Part shown: positions 53,112 through 64,000 of the stretch, in pieces
Layout: every line of letters begins with the position of its first letter
Position numbering within the stretch: the stretch's first letter is position 1
Source of the DNA: Heloderma charlesbogerti
Lineage: Eukaryota; Chordata; Lepidosauria; Squamata; Helodermatidae
Length of the DNA: 64,000 nt
Direction: 5' to 3'
Assembly: GCA_026122225.1 (NCBI GenBank)
Contig: JANEZZ010001677.1
Location: forward strand, 186,001 to 250,000
Program-made: the position numbers and the translations under genes
Notes under the pieces: generated by a model
The model's database searches: none
The model's input: the letters and a program-made list of their open reading frames with translations, nothing else
What the model was told of the DNA's origin: nothing

Positions 53112-53830
53112 ATTGTTTGGCTCCCCCCCCACACACACACTTTATGAAGTGAACCATCTGTCTCTTTTCCATCTTGATTCTCCCAAAACATAAATTGCTC
53201 TTGGCTCTTTTCTTATCCCCTCCGCCATCCACCTGTATTTCTTAACTTTACATGTCTTCCTTCAAAGAAAATTAAATAGAAAATAATGATTTTTTAAAAA
53301 CTAATAATTTTTACAATTATTAGTTTAAAATAAAATAATAAAATAATAATTATTGTTTGGCTCCCCCCCCCCACACACACTTTATGAAGTGAACCATCTG
53401 TTTCTTTTCCATCCTGATCCTCCCAAAACATAAATTGCTCTTGGCTCTTATCTTATCCCCTCCGCCATCCTCCTGTATTTCTTAACTTTACATGTCTTCC
53501 TTCAAAGAAAATTAAATAGAAAATAATGATTTTTTAAAAAACTAATAATTTTTACAATTATTAGTTTAAAATAAAATAATAAAATAATTATTATTGTTTG
53601 GCTCCCCCCCCCACACACACACACTTTATGAAGTGAACCATCTGTTTCTTTTCCATCCTGATCCTCCCAAAACATAAATTGCTCTTGGCTCTTATCTTAT
53701 CCCCTCTGCCATCCTCCTGTATTTCTTAACTTTACATGTCTTCCTTCAAAGAAAATTAAATAGAAAATAATGATTTTTTTAAAAACTAATAATTTTTACA
53801 ATTATTAGTTTAAAATAAAATAATAATTTT
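53112..53830. repeat. Tandem repeat, 240-bp unit, three copies
   Basis: 'attgtttggctcccccc' starts at 53112, 53352 and 53593. Each unit carries a C-run, a (CA)n, 'tgaagtgaaccatctg', 'cataaattgctcttggctct' and an AT-rich end with 'aattattagtttaaaata'. Units differ at only a few positions, so expansion is recent. Confidence 0.92.
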
Positions 53831-53861
53831 TAGGGAGTTCTGCATTTGCTTTTCTTTTGCT

Positions 53862-53863
<2 letters not shown>

Positions 53864-53892
<29 letters not shown>
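53864..53892. repeat. (GT)n microsatellite
   Basis: About 14 GT units directly after the 240-bp array. Confidence 0.95.
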
Positions 53893-53898
<6 letters not shown>

Positions 53899-54134
53899 GT
53901 GTTGTGGTCCAGCAAAGCAATATGTCGACATCAGAATACAGTAGTGAAAGCACTATAAACATATTATTTATATTAATTAACTTCTTATTCCAATACCATT
54001 GCACTGTGTGTCAAAACAATCCAGTGCAATATGAGGCATCTTCGGGGTGCTGGCAGGGGCAGAGGTGGGCAAGGTGCTGCTGTCACTAGCAGCACGGTTA
54101 GGCAAGTTGGCTCTCCCCCCTAGTCCCGATAGTA

Positions 54135-54235
54135 CTCTGACTTGGATTCCTGCATGGAGCAGGGGGTAGGACTTGGTGATCTTATAGGCCCCTTCCAACC
54201 CTACTATTCTATGATTCCATGTTTCTATGAAGGTG
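54135..54235 (+). mobile_element. CR1 3' terminus fragment
   Basis: 'gacttggattcctgcatgga', 'cttataggccccttccaacc' and 'ctattctatgattcc'. Confidence 0.85.
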
Positions 54236-54979
54236 TCCTTCTTCGCTGCCACCACCACATGGAAGGCATGACAGTCTGCTCTCACCTGTGTTCAGTCACA
54301 TTTGCACCACTTTGCTCTAGCCATTATCCAGCCTGCTTCATAATCCAAAGGTCTCTTGAAATCCAGGGAGCCAACTCAGCTCCACAGCGCCAGAGATGAC
54401 GTTTTCTCACATGCAACAGTAAGACATCAGCAGGGATGCCCGCCATGCCCAACATGCCAAGCTATCAGTCTGGGCTAATGAACGTTGACACAAGACCAGA
54501 CTCCATCTTGGATTTAGGTGCTCGGATTTACAGAGACCAAAGGGCAGAACTGGACAACCAACGTCAAGTTCAGTCGGCTCGCAGAGAAGCAACGAGTGAC
54601 ACAGACCTGTTTTTCTCCCTCCAAAGAGCAAAGAGAGCCTAGTGCTCTGGACCTGCTGTTCTTTCTCTAGCCTGGAATTATTAAAATGACAGGAATTGCT
54701 AAGGAATCCCATGGGTTTCCATCCAGCAAATCAATAACAAAGAAATCCATGAAAAAAGCATGCTTAATATAAATATGCACTGAGACCTTCTGTGTAGGGC
54801 TGGGGCGGTGTCTGATCACTTGATGTCTGTTCATTTCTTGCTAAGATCTAATTCCCCTGCTAGGCCCTGTAAAATCCACTCTTCTTCGAGTTCTTTGTGT
54901 TGCTGAGCTATGGGGGAAAGTTTCCTTGTGCTGCTGCTGCCTTCGCTGCTGCTGCTGGCCCACCCCACCCCCCAGTCAC
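54236..54979. other. Unassigned sequence ending in CTG and C-rich runs
   Basis: No exon recognised. The last 60 bases hold (GCT)n runs and 'ccaccccaccccccagtcac', directly before the cytosine-free tract. Confidence 0.35.
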
Positions 54980-55495
54980 AAAAAAAATAAAAAAAAATAA
55001 AAGGGGGGAAAAAAAAAAAAAATAAAAATTTTTATAAAAATTTTGTTATAGGGTTAAAATGGGGGGGGTGAAGGAAGATAATAAATTTGAGTGTAATAGG
55101 AATAGGTATTGGAAGTTTTTAATTTATGTATATTGTGGTTGGAGGTTGGATAATATGATGGTGGAGGTATATTTATTTTGTAGGAATTTGGTGGAAGATG
55201 ATTAGAATGATTGGAGGAGTGGGAATATTTTGGAGTTTGAGGGAAGAGGGGGGATGTTTGTAGTAGTAGGAATGTTGTAAATTATGGGTGTAGATGTGGG
55301 TATTAATGTGAATGGGTGTGTTTTTGTATGATTTGAGGATTGAAAAGTATTTTTTAGAAGGTGGATTTAGGGGTTAATGTTAATTGAGTGATGTGATGGA
55401 ATAAATTGTAGTATGATGGGATGTGTGGAGTATTTTGGGGAATATGAAAGAAATGATTAAATATAAAGGTAGATGTATTAAAATTGGTAAGTTGA
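54980..55495 (+). other. Cytosine-free tract 2 (516 bases)
   Basis: No C on the plus strand over 516 bases. It starts with A and G homopolymers after a C-rich edge, exactly as at 20977, and passes into the BovB leader near 55496. It occupies the place of the BovB 5' UTR. See findings. Confidence 0.9.
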
Positions 55496-58400
55496 CAAGG
55501 ATATAAGTTGTAGAAGGATATGAGAATAATGGTCGAAGGTGTCCAATATACTACTGGGGAAGAGCAGAGGGAATTTCCAAGTAGCGCCAGAAAGAGTGAA
55601 GCGGCTGGGCCAAAGCCGAAAGGACACTCAGCTGTGGATGTGTCTGGTGGTGAAAAGAAAATCCGATGCTGTAAAGAACAATATTGTTTAGGAACCTGGA
55701 ATGTCAGATCAATGAATCAAGGTAAGCTGGAGGTGGTCAAACATGAGATGGCAAGATTGAACATCGACATCTTGGGAATCAGCGAACTAAAATGGACAGG
55801 CATGGGCGAATTTAATTCAGGTGACCATCATATCTACTATTGTGGGCAAGAATCCCTTAGAAGAAATGGAGTAGCACTCATAGTCAACAAAAGGGTGGGA
55901 AAAGCAGTACTGGGGTACAATCTTAAAAATGATAGAATGATCTCAGTACGAATCCAAGGCAAACCATTCAACATCACAGTAATTCAAGTCTATGCCCCAA
56001 CCACTGAGGCCGAAGAAGCTGAGGTTGATCGGTTCTATGAAGACCTACAACACCTTCTAGAACTAACACCAAAAAAAGATGTCCTCTTCATCATAGGGGA
56101 TTGGAATGCTAAAGTAGGAAGTCAAGAAATCACCGGGATAACAGGCAGGCATGGCCTTGGTGTACAAAATGAAGCAGGACAAAAGCTAATAGAGTTTTGC
56201 CAAGAGAACATGCTGATCATAGCAAACACTCTTTTCCAACAGCACAAGAGGCGACTCTACACATGGACGTCACCAGATGGTCAATATCGAAATCAGATTG
56301 ATTATGTCCTTTGCAGCCAAAGATGGAGAAGCTCCATACAGTCAGTAAAAACAAGACCTGGAGCTGACTGTGGCTCAGATCATGAGCTGCTTCTTGCAAA
56401 ATTTCGGCTTAAATTGAAGAACGTCGGGAAAACCACTAAACCGTTCAGGTATGACCTAAATCATATCCCTGATGAATATACAGTGGAGGTGAGGAATAGA
56501 TTTCAGGGATTAGACCTGATAGACAGAGTGCCTGAGGAACTATGGACGGAGGTCCGTAACATTGTTCAGGAGGCAGCAACGAAATCCATCCCAAAGAAAA
56601 AGAAATGCAAGAAAGCCAAGTGGCTGTCTGATGAGGCTTTACAAGTAGCTCACAAAGAAGGGAAGCGAAAAGCAAGGGAGAAAGGGGAAGATATACCCAA
56701 CTGAATGCAGAGTTCCAGAGAATAGCAAGGAGAGACAAGAAGGCCTTCTTAAATGAACAATGCAAAGAAATCGAGGAAAACAACAGAATGGGAAAGACTA
56801 GAGATCTCTTCAAGAAAATTGGAGATCTCAAGGGAACGTTTTGTGCCAAGACGGGCATGATAAAGGACAAAGAAGGCAGGGACCTAACAGAAGCAGATGA
56901 GATTAAGAAGAGGTGGCAAGAATACACAGAAGAACTATACAGGAAAGATCTGAATGTCCCTGATAGCCATGATAGTGCGGTCACTGAACTTGAGCCGGAC
57001 ATCCTAGAGAGTGAAGTCAAGTGGGCCTTAGGAAGCATTAGTAACAACAAAGCTAGCGGAGATGACAGTATTCCAGCCGAGCTATTTAAAATCCTAAAAG
57101 ATGATGCTGTTAAAGTGCTGCATTCAATATGCCAACAAATCTGGAACACTCAACAGTGGCCACAAGACTGGAAAAGGTCAGTTTACATTCCAATTCCAAA
57201 GAAGGGCAACGCCAAAGAGTGTTCAAACTACCGCACAATTGCGCTCATTTCACATGCCAGCAAGGTGATGCTCAAAATCCTACAAGCTAGGCTTCAGCAG
57301 TATGCGAACCGAGAACTACCGGAAGTACAAGCTGGGTTTCGAAGAGGCAGAGGAACTAGAGATCAAATCGCCAACATTCGCTGCATCATGGAGAAAGCAA
57401 GAGAATTCCAGAAAAACGTCTATTTCTGCTTCATTGACTACGCTAAAGCCTTTGATTGTGTGGATCACAACAAACTGTGGCAAATTCTTAAAGTGATGGG
57501 AGTACCAGACCACCTTACCTGTCTCCTGAGAAACCTGTACGAGGGTCAAGAAGCAACAGTAAGAACCAGACATGGAACAACCGATTGGTTCAAAATTGGG
57601 AAAGGAGTACGACAAGGCTGCATATTGTCACCCTGCTTATTTAACTTATATGCAGAGTACATCATGAGAAATGCCGGGTTGGATGAATCAGAGGTCGGAA
57701 TTAAGATTGCTGGGAGAATTATCAACAACCTCCGATATGCAGACGATACCACCCTAATGGCAGAAAGCGAAGAGGATCTCAAGAGCCTCTTGTTGAGGGT
57801 GAAAGAGGAGAGTGCAAAAGCTGGTTTGAAACTCAACATTAAAAAAACTAAGATCATGGCATCTGGCCCCATCACTTCCTGGCATATAGAAGGGGAAGAA
57901 ATGGAAGCAGTGACAGATTTTACTTTCTTGGGCTCCAAGATCACCGCAGACGGTGACTGTAGCCATGAAATTAAAAGACGCTTGCTCCTTGGGAGGAAAG
58001 CTATGGCCAACCTAGACAGCATAGTAAGAAGCAGAGACATCACCTTGCCGACAAAGGTCCGTCTAATCAAAGCTATGGTTTTCCCAGTAGTAATGTATGG
58101 CTGTGAGAGCTGGACTATAAGGAAGGCTGAGCGCCGAAGAATTGATGCTTTCGAACTGTGGTGCTGGAGAAGACTCTTACGAGTCCCCTGGACTGCAAGG
58201 AGGTCAAATCAGTCCATCCTAAAGGAAATCAACCCTGACTGCTCATTGGAAGGACAGATAATGAAGCTGAAGCTCCAATATTTTGGCCACCTAATGCGAA
58301 GAGAAAACTCCCTGGAAAAGACCCTGATGCTGGGAAAGACTGAAGGCAAAAGGAGAAGGGGACGGCAGAGGATGAGATGGCTAGATAGCATCACGGATGC

Positions 58401-58518
58401 AATGAATATGAACTTGAGCACGCTCCGGGAGAGAGCGCAGGACAGGAAGGCCTGGCGTGCTATGGTCCATGGGGTCACGAAGAGTCGGACACGACTGAAC
58501 GACTGAACAACAACATAT
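55496..58518 (+). mobile_element. BovB LINE, nearly full ORF with one frameshift
   Basis: RTE-clade LINE. The endonuclease part (55520-56704) shows the APE-type motifs 'LGTWNVRSMN', 'LGISELKWTG', 'IIGDWNAKVG' and 'GSDHELL'. A one-base slip near 56690 ends this frame, and the ORF resumes in another frame ('NRMGKTRDLFKKIGDLKG') to 58506 with reverse-transcriptase motifs 'IDYAKAFDCVDHNKL', 'GVRQGCILSPCLFN' and 'YADDTTLM', and the C-terminal zinc-knuckle-like 'CWRRLLRVPW' region. The 3' tail is (AAC)n. BovB is the element famous for horizontal transfer between squamates and ruminants. One lesion in about 2.9 kb means a very recent insertion, or a sequencing indel. Confidence 0.95.
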
Positions 58519-58519
58519 G

Positions 58520-59574
58520 AGCATCAGAAGCTTGTCAGGATTGGCTTCAACCCATTATTACAGTCAGATACTTGAGGGATCTTCTCTGGCTTCAATTTGA
58601 GCTGTTTTCTGCAAGTAGCTAATTATTTGCTTTCATGTTGAAAAGCATTTGGTTTCATGTTGACAGTGAATCATTTGGTTTCATGTTGACAGTCTGGTAA
58701 TTACTAAGAAACGTCCTTCTGTCCTGCCTTAAGCACAGTTCATCTAAGACGCAGGTGATGAAGGTAGGTCTAGATCTACTGGTAGATCTCTGGGTGATCT
58801 GCAGTGGATCAGCAAGCATGTCTGGCTCCCAGTTATATAATAATAGCAGCAACAAATGTCTCCCCCCTAGGCCTACATTATATTGCTGAAAAAAGAAGAA
58901 AATGTGGATGTTTCCAGGAGTGGGAGTTTGTGTCCAAGGCTTGTGGGCTCTATTCAGTTCTGTTACTCAGAATGGCCTCCTGCTGTGCACAAAACACTTC
59001 ATTTGAAGGTGCAGGCTATAGTAGGACATTCTCAGGGTGCCAGAAAACACTGAAGATGATCCAGCACACTTGAAGCCTGTCCACACCTGACCTTCTTCCC
59101 AACCTTGAATTCCCAGATGTTGCTTGGAGCACAACTCCTATCATCCATAGCTGATTGCAGGGGGGAAATTGAATTGTACCGGGGACCCAAGGTTGGGAAA
59201 CACGGAGAGTGTCTCCACAGGTGGATGCTTCAGACATTTTGCAAGGTCCAAGTAGGATTCTGTGGTACGCAATAAGTGTGTGGGTTTTGTTGCTGCAGAA
59301 ATAAAGGCTCTGAAAATAAAATACTGAAATCATTAATGGTCGGTCAGTAATATAGCGGAGGTTTGGGCAGGGTGCACACCTGCCTCTGCTCCATGCCAAG
59401 GATGGGCCACCTGGAAGTGTGTACAGCGTGCAAGGTTTGTGGGGGCAGCTGGCCATCCAGCGCTCCCCTGCCCCCTTCATGTCCAATTTTATTATTGCAT
59501 GTAGGCTTTACCTGCAAATCACCTAGGAAGGATTTGCATCCTGAAAGGTGGAACATAAATAATGAAAATAGACA
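58520..59574. other. Unassigned sequence
   Basis: No exon recognised. A 22-base direct repeat ('catttggtttcatgttgacagt') occurs at 58646-58691. Confidence 0.3.
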
Positions 59575-59582
59575 AGAAATAC

Positions 59583-60502
59583 TAGGGTTGTGCATCGCTT
59601 TGGTGCCAAATCCAAATCCCCAAGCAAATCGGGGCACTTTGGGGGTGCCTTGATGCAATCTGATGCAAATCAGAGCAGCACCGAGGCGCTCCGAAGTGAA
59701 GCAGGTCACAGACAAAATGCCTCGGCTTGCCTCGGAGATTCCGAGTTCTTCTGATGCCTTCTGAGCAGCCCAGACAGCCTGTCTCCAAAATGTATCAACT
59801 TGAGAAAGATCAGGGAAGGGGAGAGGAGAGGAGAAGGAGGGAGTGAGCTTTGGCAAATGGCAACTCTAGTTGCCAAATTAGGGCTGAACATAACCCAGCA
59901 GTCTCCAATCAGTGACCGGGGGGGGGGGGGATATTGGATATATTGGAGAAAAACGCCTGCATTTGCTCATTGTGTGAGAGATCTGGAGATCTGAAGTTAT
60001 TTGGCTAAATGTGTGGTGTGTGTGTGTTTGCTGGACTCTTTCCCACCCTGCCCTCTCAATGATTCCCTTGCTTTCTTCGAGATTATTTATTTAAAAAACA
60101 GAAACATTTAGTACCTCTTGGCTTGTCGTTTGGCTCCCTGCCCCCCGCCTTTCTAATTTATTCGACCATCTTATTTGTTTTCTCTGTCTGTCTTCCTCTT
60201 AAAGCTCTTTGCTTTAAGATTTTTTGTCGAAAAAATCGACTGTCACCTGCGCCTAGCACAAAATCCAGAGGGCCAAAACTGTCTGAAATTTGACAGATGG
60301 AATCCCTTCCATGGGGTCTGCCAGGTCCCCGTATTTCATTTATTTGTACTGAAAACTGAAACGTTATGGCTGTTTGTGTTTTCCAACAAAAGTCAATGGG
60401 AAAACGTCAAAACTAAATGATTCAGATATCTGAATATTACTTCAGATCCAGATGGAGTCCAAATCGGTCCGAAGTGAAGCACGGGGTCCATGCACAGTCC
60501 TA
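59583..60502 (+). mobile_element. hAT-like nonautonomous element, complete
   Basis: 920 bp, beginning TAGGGTTGTGCATCG and ending 'ccatgcacagtccta' (inverted ends TAGG..TGTGCAT). Flanked by 8-base duplication AGAAATAC (59575-59582) and AGAAATAT (60503-60510), one mismatch. No transposase ORF. The copy at 51948 shares its left part. Confidence 0.85.
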
Positions 60503-60544
60503 AGAAATATATACATTATATTATATATTTAATATATATATTCT

Positions 60545-62630
60545 ATATACATTATGTCCGGTAGGAGCCATGTTGCCCTGGCAAGCATCGTGCAGAGGCT
60601 CCACAGGTCGCCTCCTCAAACAGCTTTTAAATGGTTGAAAAACCTTTCCATCTTCCCCTGGAATTAAAAGGGGAAGCTGGAGTACGATCTGGATAAGATC
60701 TTGGAAGAGCAACTCCTTTTGCGGAGCAGCAGAAGAGCTGGACTCTAAGGTCAGTTTTCCGGAGCGTCGCCTACTCAAAGCTGTTTTGAAACTCCTATGT
60801 AATTAGGAGACTTCAGGGCTGACGAGTTCCAAAAGTATTTATGAATTAAAAATACCAACAATACCCGAGGACCTGCAAAATCTGTTGAAGTGACTGTTTC
60901 TTTGTAATTATACTTACTTGCTTTCTTTACGGAAGAGGAGGATGGCAGCATCAAGGGGAAGGAAAAAAGCCGCGGGACCACTGACAATTCCCCCAACCCC
61001 TCCCTTGGCAAAAGTTTCTAGAGATGCTGGAGATGTAGAGGAGTTGATGGCTCTGATAAAAACTTTGTTTTCTCAATTAGCAGAACAGGCTAAGAGGCTG
61101 GATACAATCCATGATTCTATTACTAACCTTCAAGGGGCTGTGGATTTAATTAATAGCTCTTTGCAAAAGATGGAATTGAAGGTTAATGCTCTCCAAGACC
61201 AGGTGTCTGCGCAAGAGACGGCTATGCGTGCCTCCCATAATATCCTGTCTGCGAGAATTTCCCAACTGGAGGCACATACTTGTAGAGCGAATCTGCATAT
61301 CCTTGATATCGAAGATCTGCCTGCTGATATGTCTGTCTAAATTCTTAGATAATTTTATGCATGAGCTACTCACTCTGCCATCTGATTATTTATTCGATAT
61401 TGAGCATGCATACTGTGTTCCAGGTCTAGTTTATGGCATCGAAGGGACTGCCTATACTGTTATAGTTCAATTTGCAAGAGTTTCTACAAAAAATCATATT
61501 TTGCGCTTGGCAAGAGAAGTGAGAGAACTTTTGGGGGGGCCAACACGAGACAAAGTTATGTTATTTCTGGGTTATACTAAAGAAATTGCTGACAAAAGAC
61601 GGCAATTTACCAAGACGAGAGATCAGGCATGACAAATGAATCTGCAATATCATATCAAATATCCTGCTATATTTTGCATTCTTTTTGAAGGCCAGATGAA
61701 AAAGTTTTTAAATCATGAAATGGTGGAGGCTTGGCTAGCTGGCGTTCAAAGTAAGGCATGGGAGACATCTTCCCCAGCCTCATGAGCTGGGAACTTTTAA
61801 TTCTATTAAAAGTAAAATAAACTTTTCATTTATTATTGTTTTTTGGATTTTGGGGGGTTATAAGGTCTGGGCAGTATGCCAGTCCAGAGGGCTGTTTACA
61901 TATATCCCCCCTTTTCTCTCTCTCTTTTTCTTATTTCCTCTTTTTTTTACATTAGACATGATATACTGTGTAATAAAATTCCTGTTTGTGTGCGTATAGA
62001 TATGTATACATTCATATATAGATTTAGAAATGACACGATCTAAAATATAGATAGCATAAAATTTATTAGTGATTTGTTATTATTACTTATCCTTTTTAAT
62101 TTCCTTCCTTTTTATTATTATTATTACTATCATTATGAGACTTCGATTAGTAATATTTTTGGCTGGTTAAGTTGTTAAGCTTTACTATTACATGTTAACT
62201 GAAGGGCAGTATATGGTCATTGGAAATGAATTGCAAGCTTGCTCCCTTGCTATAAGACTGATGCTTTGATATTGAAATGTAAGGCTGATTATCTATGCTG
62301 TACTGAATCGTAATATTGGTAATGTTATAGGTATAGCTTTTAAGTAGAATGATATTTGAAGTTTGTGTGTAATGGGGTTTAAATTTAATCCTTTTAAATA
62401 ACTTTTTAATATTTTTTCTTCTTCCTTGCTTTCTTCTTCCTTTTCCTTCTTCTGTTTTTTCTTTTCTTTTTCGTTATTGCTGTATCCTCCTAAGAATACT
62501 GTATTGTTGGAAACTGTAGATACTGACTGGGTTGTTGGTACTGTTTATTTCATTTATAAAGATAAAAAAATAGAATTAAAAGTATTTTTTTAAAGAAATA
62601 TATATATTATAAACTTGCTGAATTAAATCT
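60545..62630 (+). mobile_element. L1-type element with ORF1 only
   Basis: A 5' UTR-like stretch (60545-60917), then an L1 ORF1 (60918-61632, one frameshift near 61335). After the stop come about 1 kb of AT- and pyrimidine-rich noncoding DNA and an A-rich end near 62590. No endonuclease or reverse transcriptase follows. The structure is like mammalian HAL1 'half-L1' elements; alternatively ORF2 was deleted. Confidence 0.6.
60918..61632 (+). pseudogene. L1 ORF1p-like protein, frameshifted
   Basis: An N-terminal basic stretch ('SRGRKKAAG'), a coiled coil of about 70 residues with heptads ('LIKTLFSQLAEQAKRLDTIH' and on to 'QLEAHTCRANLHI'), and then, in another frame, 'FLDNFMHELLTLPSDYLFDI', 'YTVIVQFARVSTKNHILRLA' and 'RRQFTKTRDQA', matching the RRM and C-terminal domains of L1 ORF1p, an RNA-binding nucleic-acid chaperone. 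The break lies between 'DLPADMSV' and 'KFLDNF'. Confidence 0.7.
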
Positions 62631-62853
62631 CTGATCTATCAGGGCTCTTCTGATGTTCCTCTGAAATGCACCTAGCAAGAGTCAATAGCACAGTCTGAAT
62701 TTCTCTCTGAATCCTTCATGTGTAGACGTTTTTGTTCTAGAAGCTTTTCTTCATTTAAAGAGGGTTGAGCCAGATGGACTTTTTAACCCTTCACTCCTCA
62801 CCGGTTCCGTTGGGATCCTCACCCACCTCCCAATGTCACTCTCATCATTGTAG

Positions 62854-63145
62854 GCCGACAGTCAAGAACTACCAGCACTTCCTGGCCTTCACATTTGCCA
62901 TCACTGAGCTCAACAAGGATCCGACTCTCCTTCCCAACACAACGCTCGGCTTCCGCATCTGTCAGCACAAGGACATTGTCAGTGTGATGCATGAAAACAG
63001 CCTCTCTCTGCTTTCCACTCGGGGACAAATGTTCCCCAATTATAAATGTGATCGGCAAGATGAATTGCTCTCCATTATTGGGGGTCTCGACTCCCAATCC
63101 TCAAGGGAGATCGCATCCTTGCTGGGCATCTACAAGATCCCACAG
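62854..63145 (+). CDS. V2R exon 2 (part of ligand-binding domain)
   Basis: Open throughout, with phase 1 in and phase 0 out; intact splice sites. Includes the 'YKCDRQDELLSIIGG' segment typical of the V2R N-terminal lobe. Confidence 0.88.
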
Positions 63146-63399
63146 GTACGGGGATTCCTCTGGGGATAGGTGTGGGGGACGTGCAGAGCTCAGGAACACT
63201 TAGATGGAAACACCAATCTCTGAAAACAGATTCCTCCATGCAGTGGGTATTTTGCCTCAATTCTGGATGGCAGGAGTAGGAGACATTCTGACTTTGGCTA
63301 ACATGCCACGTGATAGCGTTGGTGATAGCCAGAAATCTCAGGAGGCTATTGCATGTCTAATCCCAGCCAGCAATGGGTCCATTATTGAAGAAAAGTTTT

Positions 63400-63525
63400 C
63401 AGTTTGGTTGAAACAAATAGGGGCCTTGTGACACCTTAAAGGCTCACAAATAAAAAGTTTTCAGTTTGGTTGAAACAAATAGGGGCCTTGTGGCACCTTA
63501 AAGGCTCACAAATAAAAAGGGTGCT
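63400..63525. repeat. 61-bp direct duplication
   Basis: 'agttttcagtttggttgaaa' to 'aggctcacaaataaa' occurs twice in a row (63392-63455 and 63456-63517), differing at one base (tgacacc/tggcacc). The unit contains the 'ggccttgtg.caccttaaag' repeat motif. V2R intron. Confidence 0.9.
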
Positions 63526-63804
63526 ACAAGACCCTTTGTTGCTGCTGCAATCAACTAACATGTACCCCTCCAGGAATTGGGGTTGCCCCCCACAATATTA
63601 CATTTGTCACTCTGTTATGTATTGGGCTATCAATATATTACTTTGGGTGAGGTCCTAAAATGCACATCCTCCATCTGGAGAACAGTTGATGCCTCTGAAG
63701 CCAGCTGTAGGAGTGCGTGGAAGCTGATGCCATAAAAATGTGTTTGTCTTGAAACTGCCACAGAATTCTTCTGCAACAGACTAACAGGAAATTCCTTCTT
63801 TCAG

Positions 63805-64000
63805 TTTGGTTATGGCTTCTTTGACCCTGTTCAGGGAGAAAATAGGGCATTTCCTTCTTTTTACCCATAGATCCCAATGAAATGCCACAGTATGTCGGCT
63901 TAGTCCAGCTGATCCTGCATTTCCACTGGAACTGGATTGGGCTGGTTGTTCACAGTGATGACCATGGTGAAAATTTCATCCAGACACTGACACCCATGCT
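63805..64000 (+). CDS. V2R exon 3, partial, one-base frameshift
   Basis: In phase with the previous exon until TAG at 63868-63870; the downstream homology is in another frame. Continues beyond the window. Confidence 0.75.

Larger units (their letters stand above)
62854..64000 (+). pseudogene. Vomeronasal type-2 receptor, exons 2-3 (frameshifted, runs off window)
   Basis: V2Rs are class C GPCRs with a large extracellular Venus-flytrap domain that detect pheromones in the vomeronasal organ. Exon 62854-63145 (292 nt, acceptor TTGTAG, donor GTACGG) encodes 'VKNYQHFLAFTFAITELNKD', 'NTTLGFRICQHKDIVSVMHE' and 'SSREIASLLGIYKIPQ'. The next exon starts at 63805 (acceptor TTTCAG) with 'FGYGFFDPVQGENRAFPSFY', then hits TAG at 63868. 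Reading continues one frame over with 'DPNEMPQYVGLVQLILHFHW' and 'NWIGLVVHSDDHGENFIQ' to the window end. A one-base deletion explains the shift. It is a pseudogene unless the indel is a sequencing error. A signal-peptide exon was not seen upstream. Confidence 0.85.

Overview
This window is vertebrate nuclear DNA, almost certainly from a squamate reptile and probably a lizard. Three things point there. The exon/intron genes are vertebrate genes. The repeats include recent BovB LINEs together with CR1, L2, L1 and hAT elements. Vomeronasal type-2 receptor (V2R) exons are also present, and this receptor family is greatly expanded in squamates. Most of the DNA is introns and interspersed repeats, and most long open frames that are not listed are chance frames.

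Layout. (1) About 6.5-9.7 kb, minus strand: POLE4, a histone-fold subunit of DNA polymerase epsilon. Its first exon lies in a CpG island; three exons are visible and a very short last exon was not found. (2) 11.27-31.54 kb, plus strand: an 11-exon excitatory amino-acid transporter of the SLC1 family. All splice phases agree except at the end of exon 3, which runs into a 526-base stretch with no cytosine at all, followed by an antisense L2 LINE. (3) 32.6-36.8 kb: a foldback hAT element, then a duplicated sequence block with an inverted V2R exon-plus-intron fragment wedged into it. (4) 38.5-48.46 kb, plus strand: a CC-chemokine gene of four exons, with a decayed duplicate of its promoter and first exon about 2.5 kb upstream, a BovB tail in its 5' leader and a BovB copy in intron 1. 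(5) 49-62.6 kb: gene-poor repeat territory with an L1 fragment, two hAT-like copies, a 240-bp tandem repeat, a second cytosine-free stretch of 516 bases, a nearly intact BovB and an L1-type element with ORF1 only. (6) 62.85 kb to the end, plus strand: two V2R exons, the second frameshifted, so probably a pseudogene at the edge of a V2R cluster.

The genes do not form a pathway. POLE4 is housekeeping, the transporter is a membrane glutamate carrier, the chemokine is a secreted immune ligand and V2R is a pheromone receptor. The points most worth a second look are the two cytosine-free tracts (same strand, same length, same edge pattern; probably an assembly or base-calling fault, and one breaks a coding exon), the BovB-derived in-frame leader upstream of the chemokine signal peptide, the optional 39-nt chemokine exon, and a glutamate transporter next to POLE4, where human has none as far as I recall.
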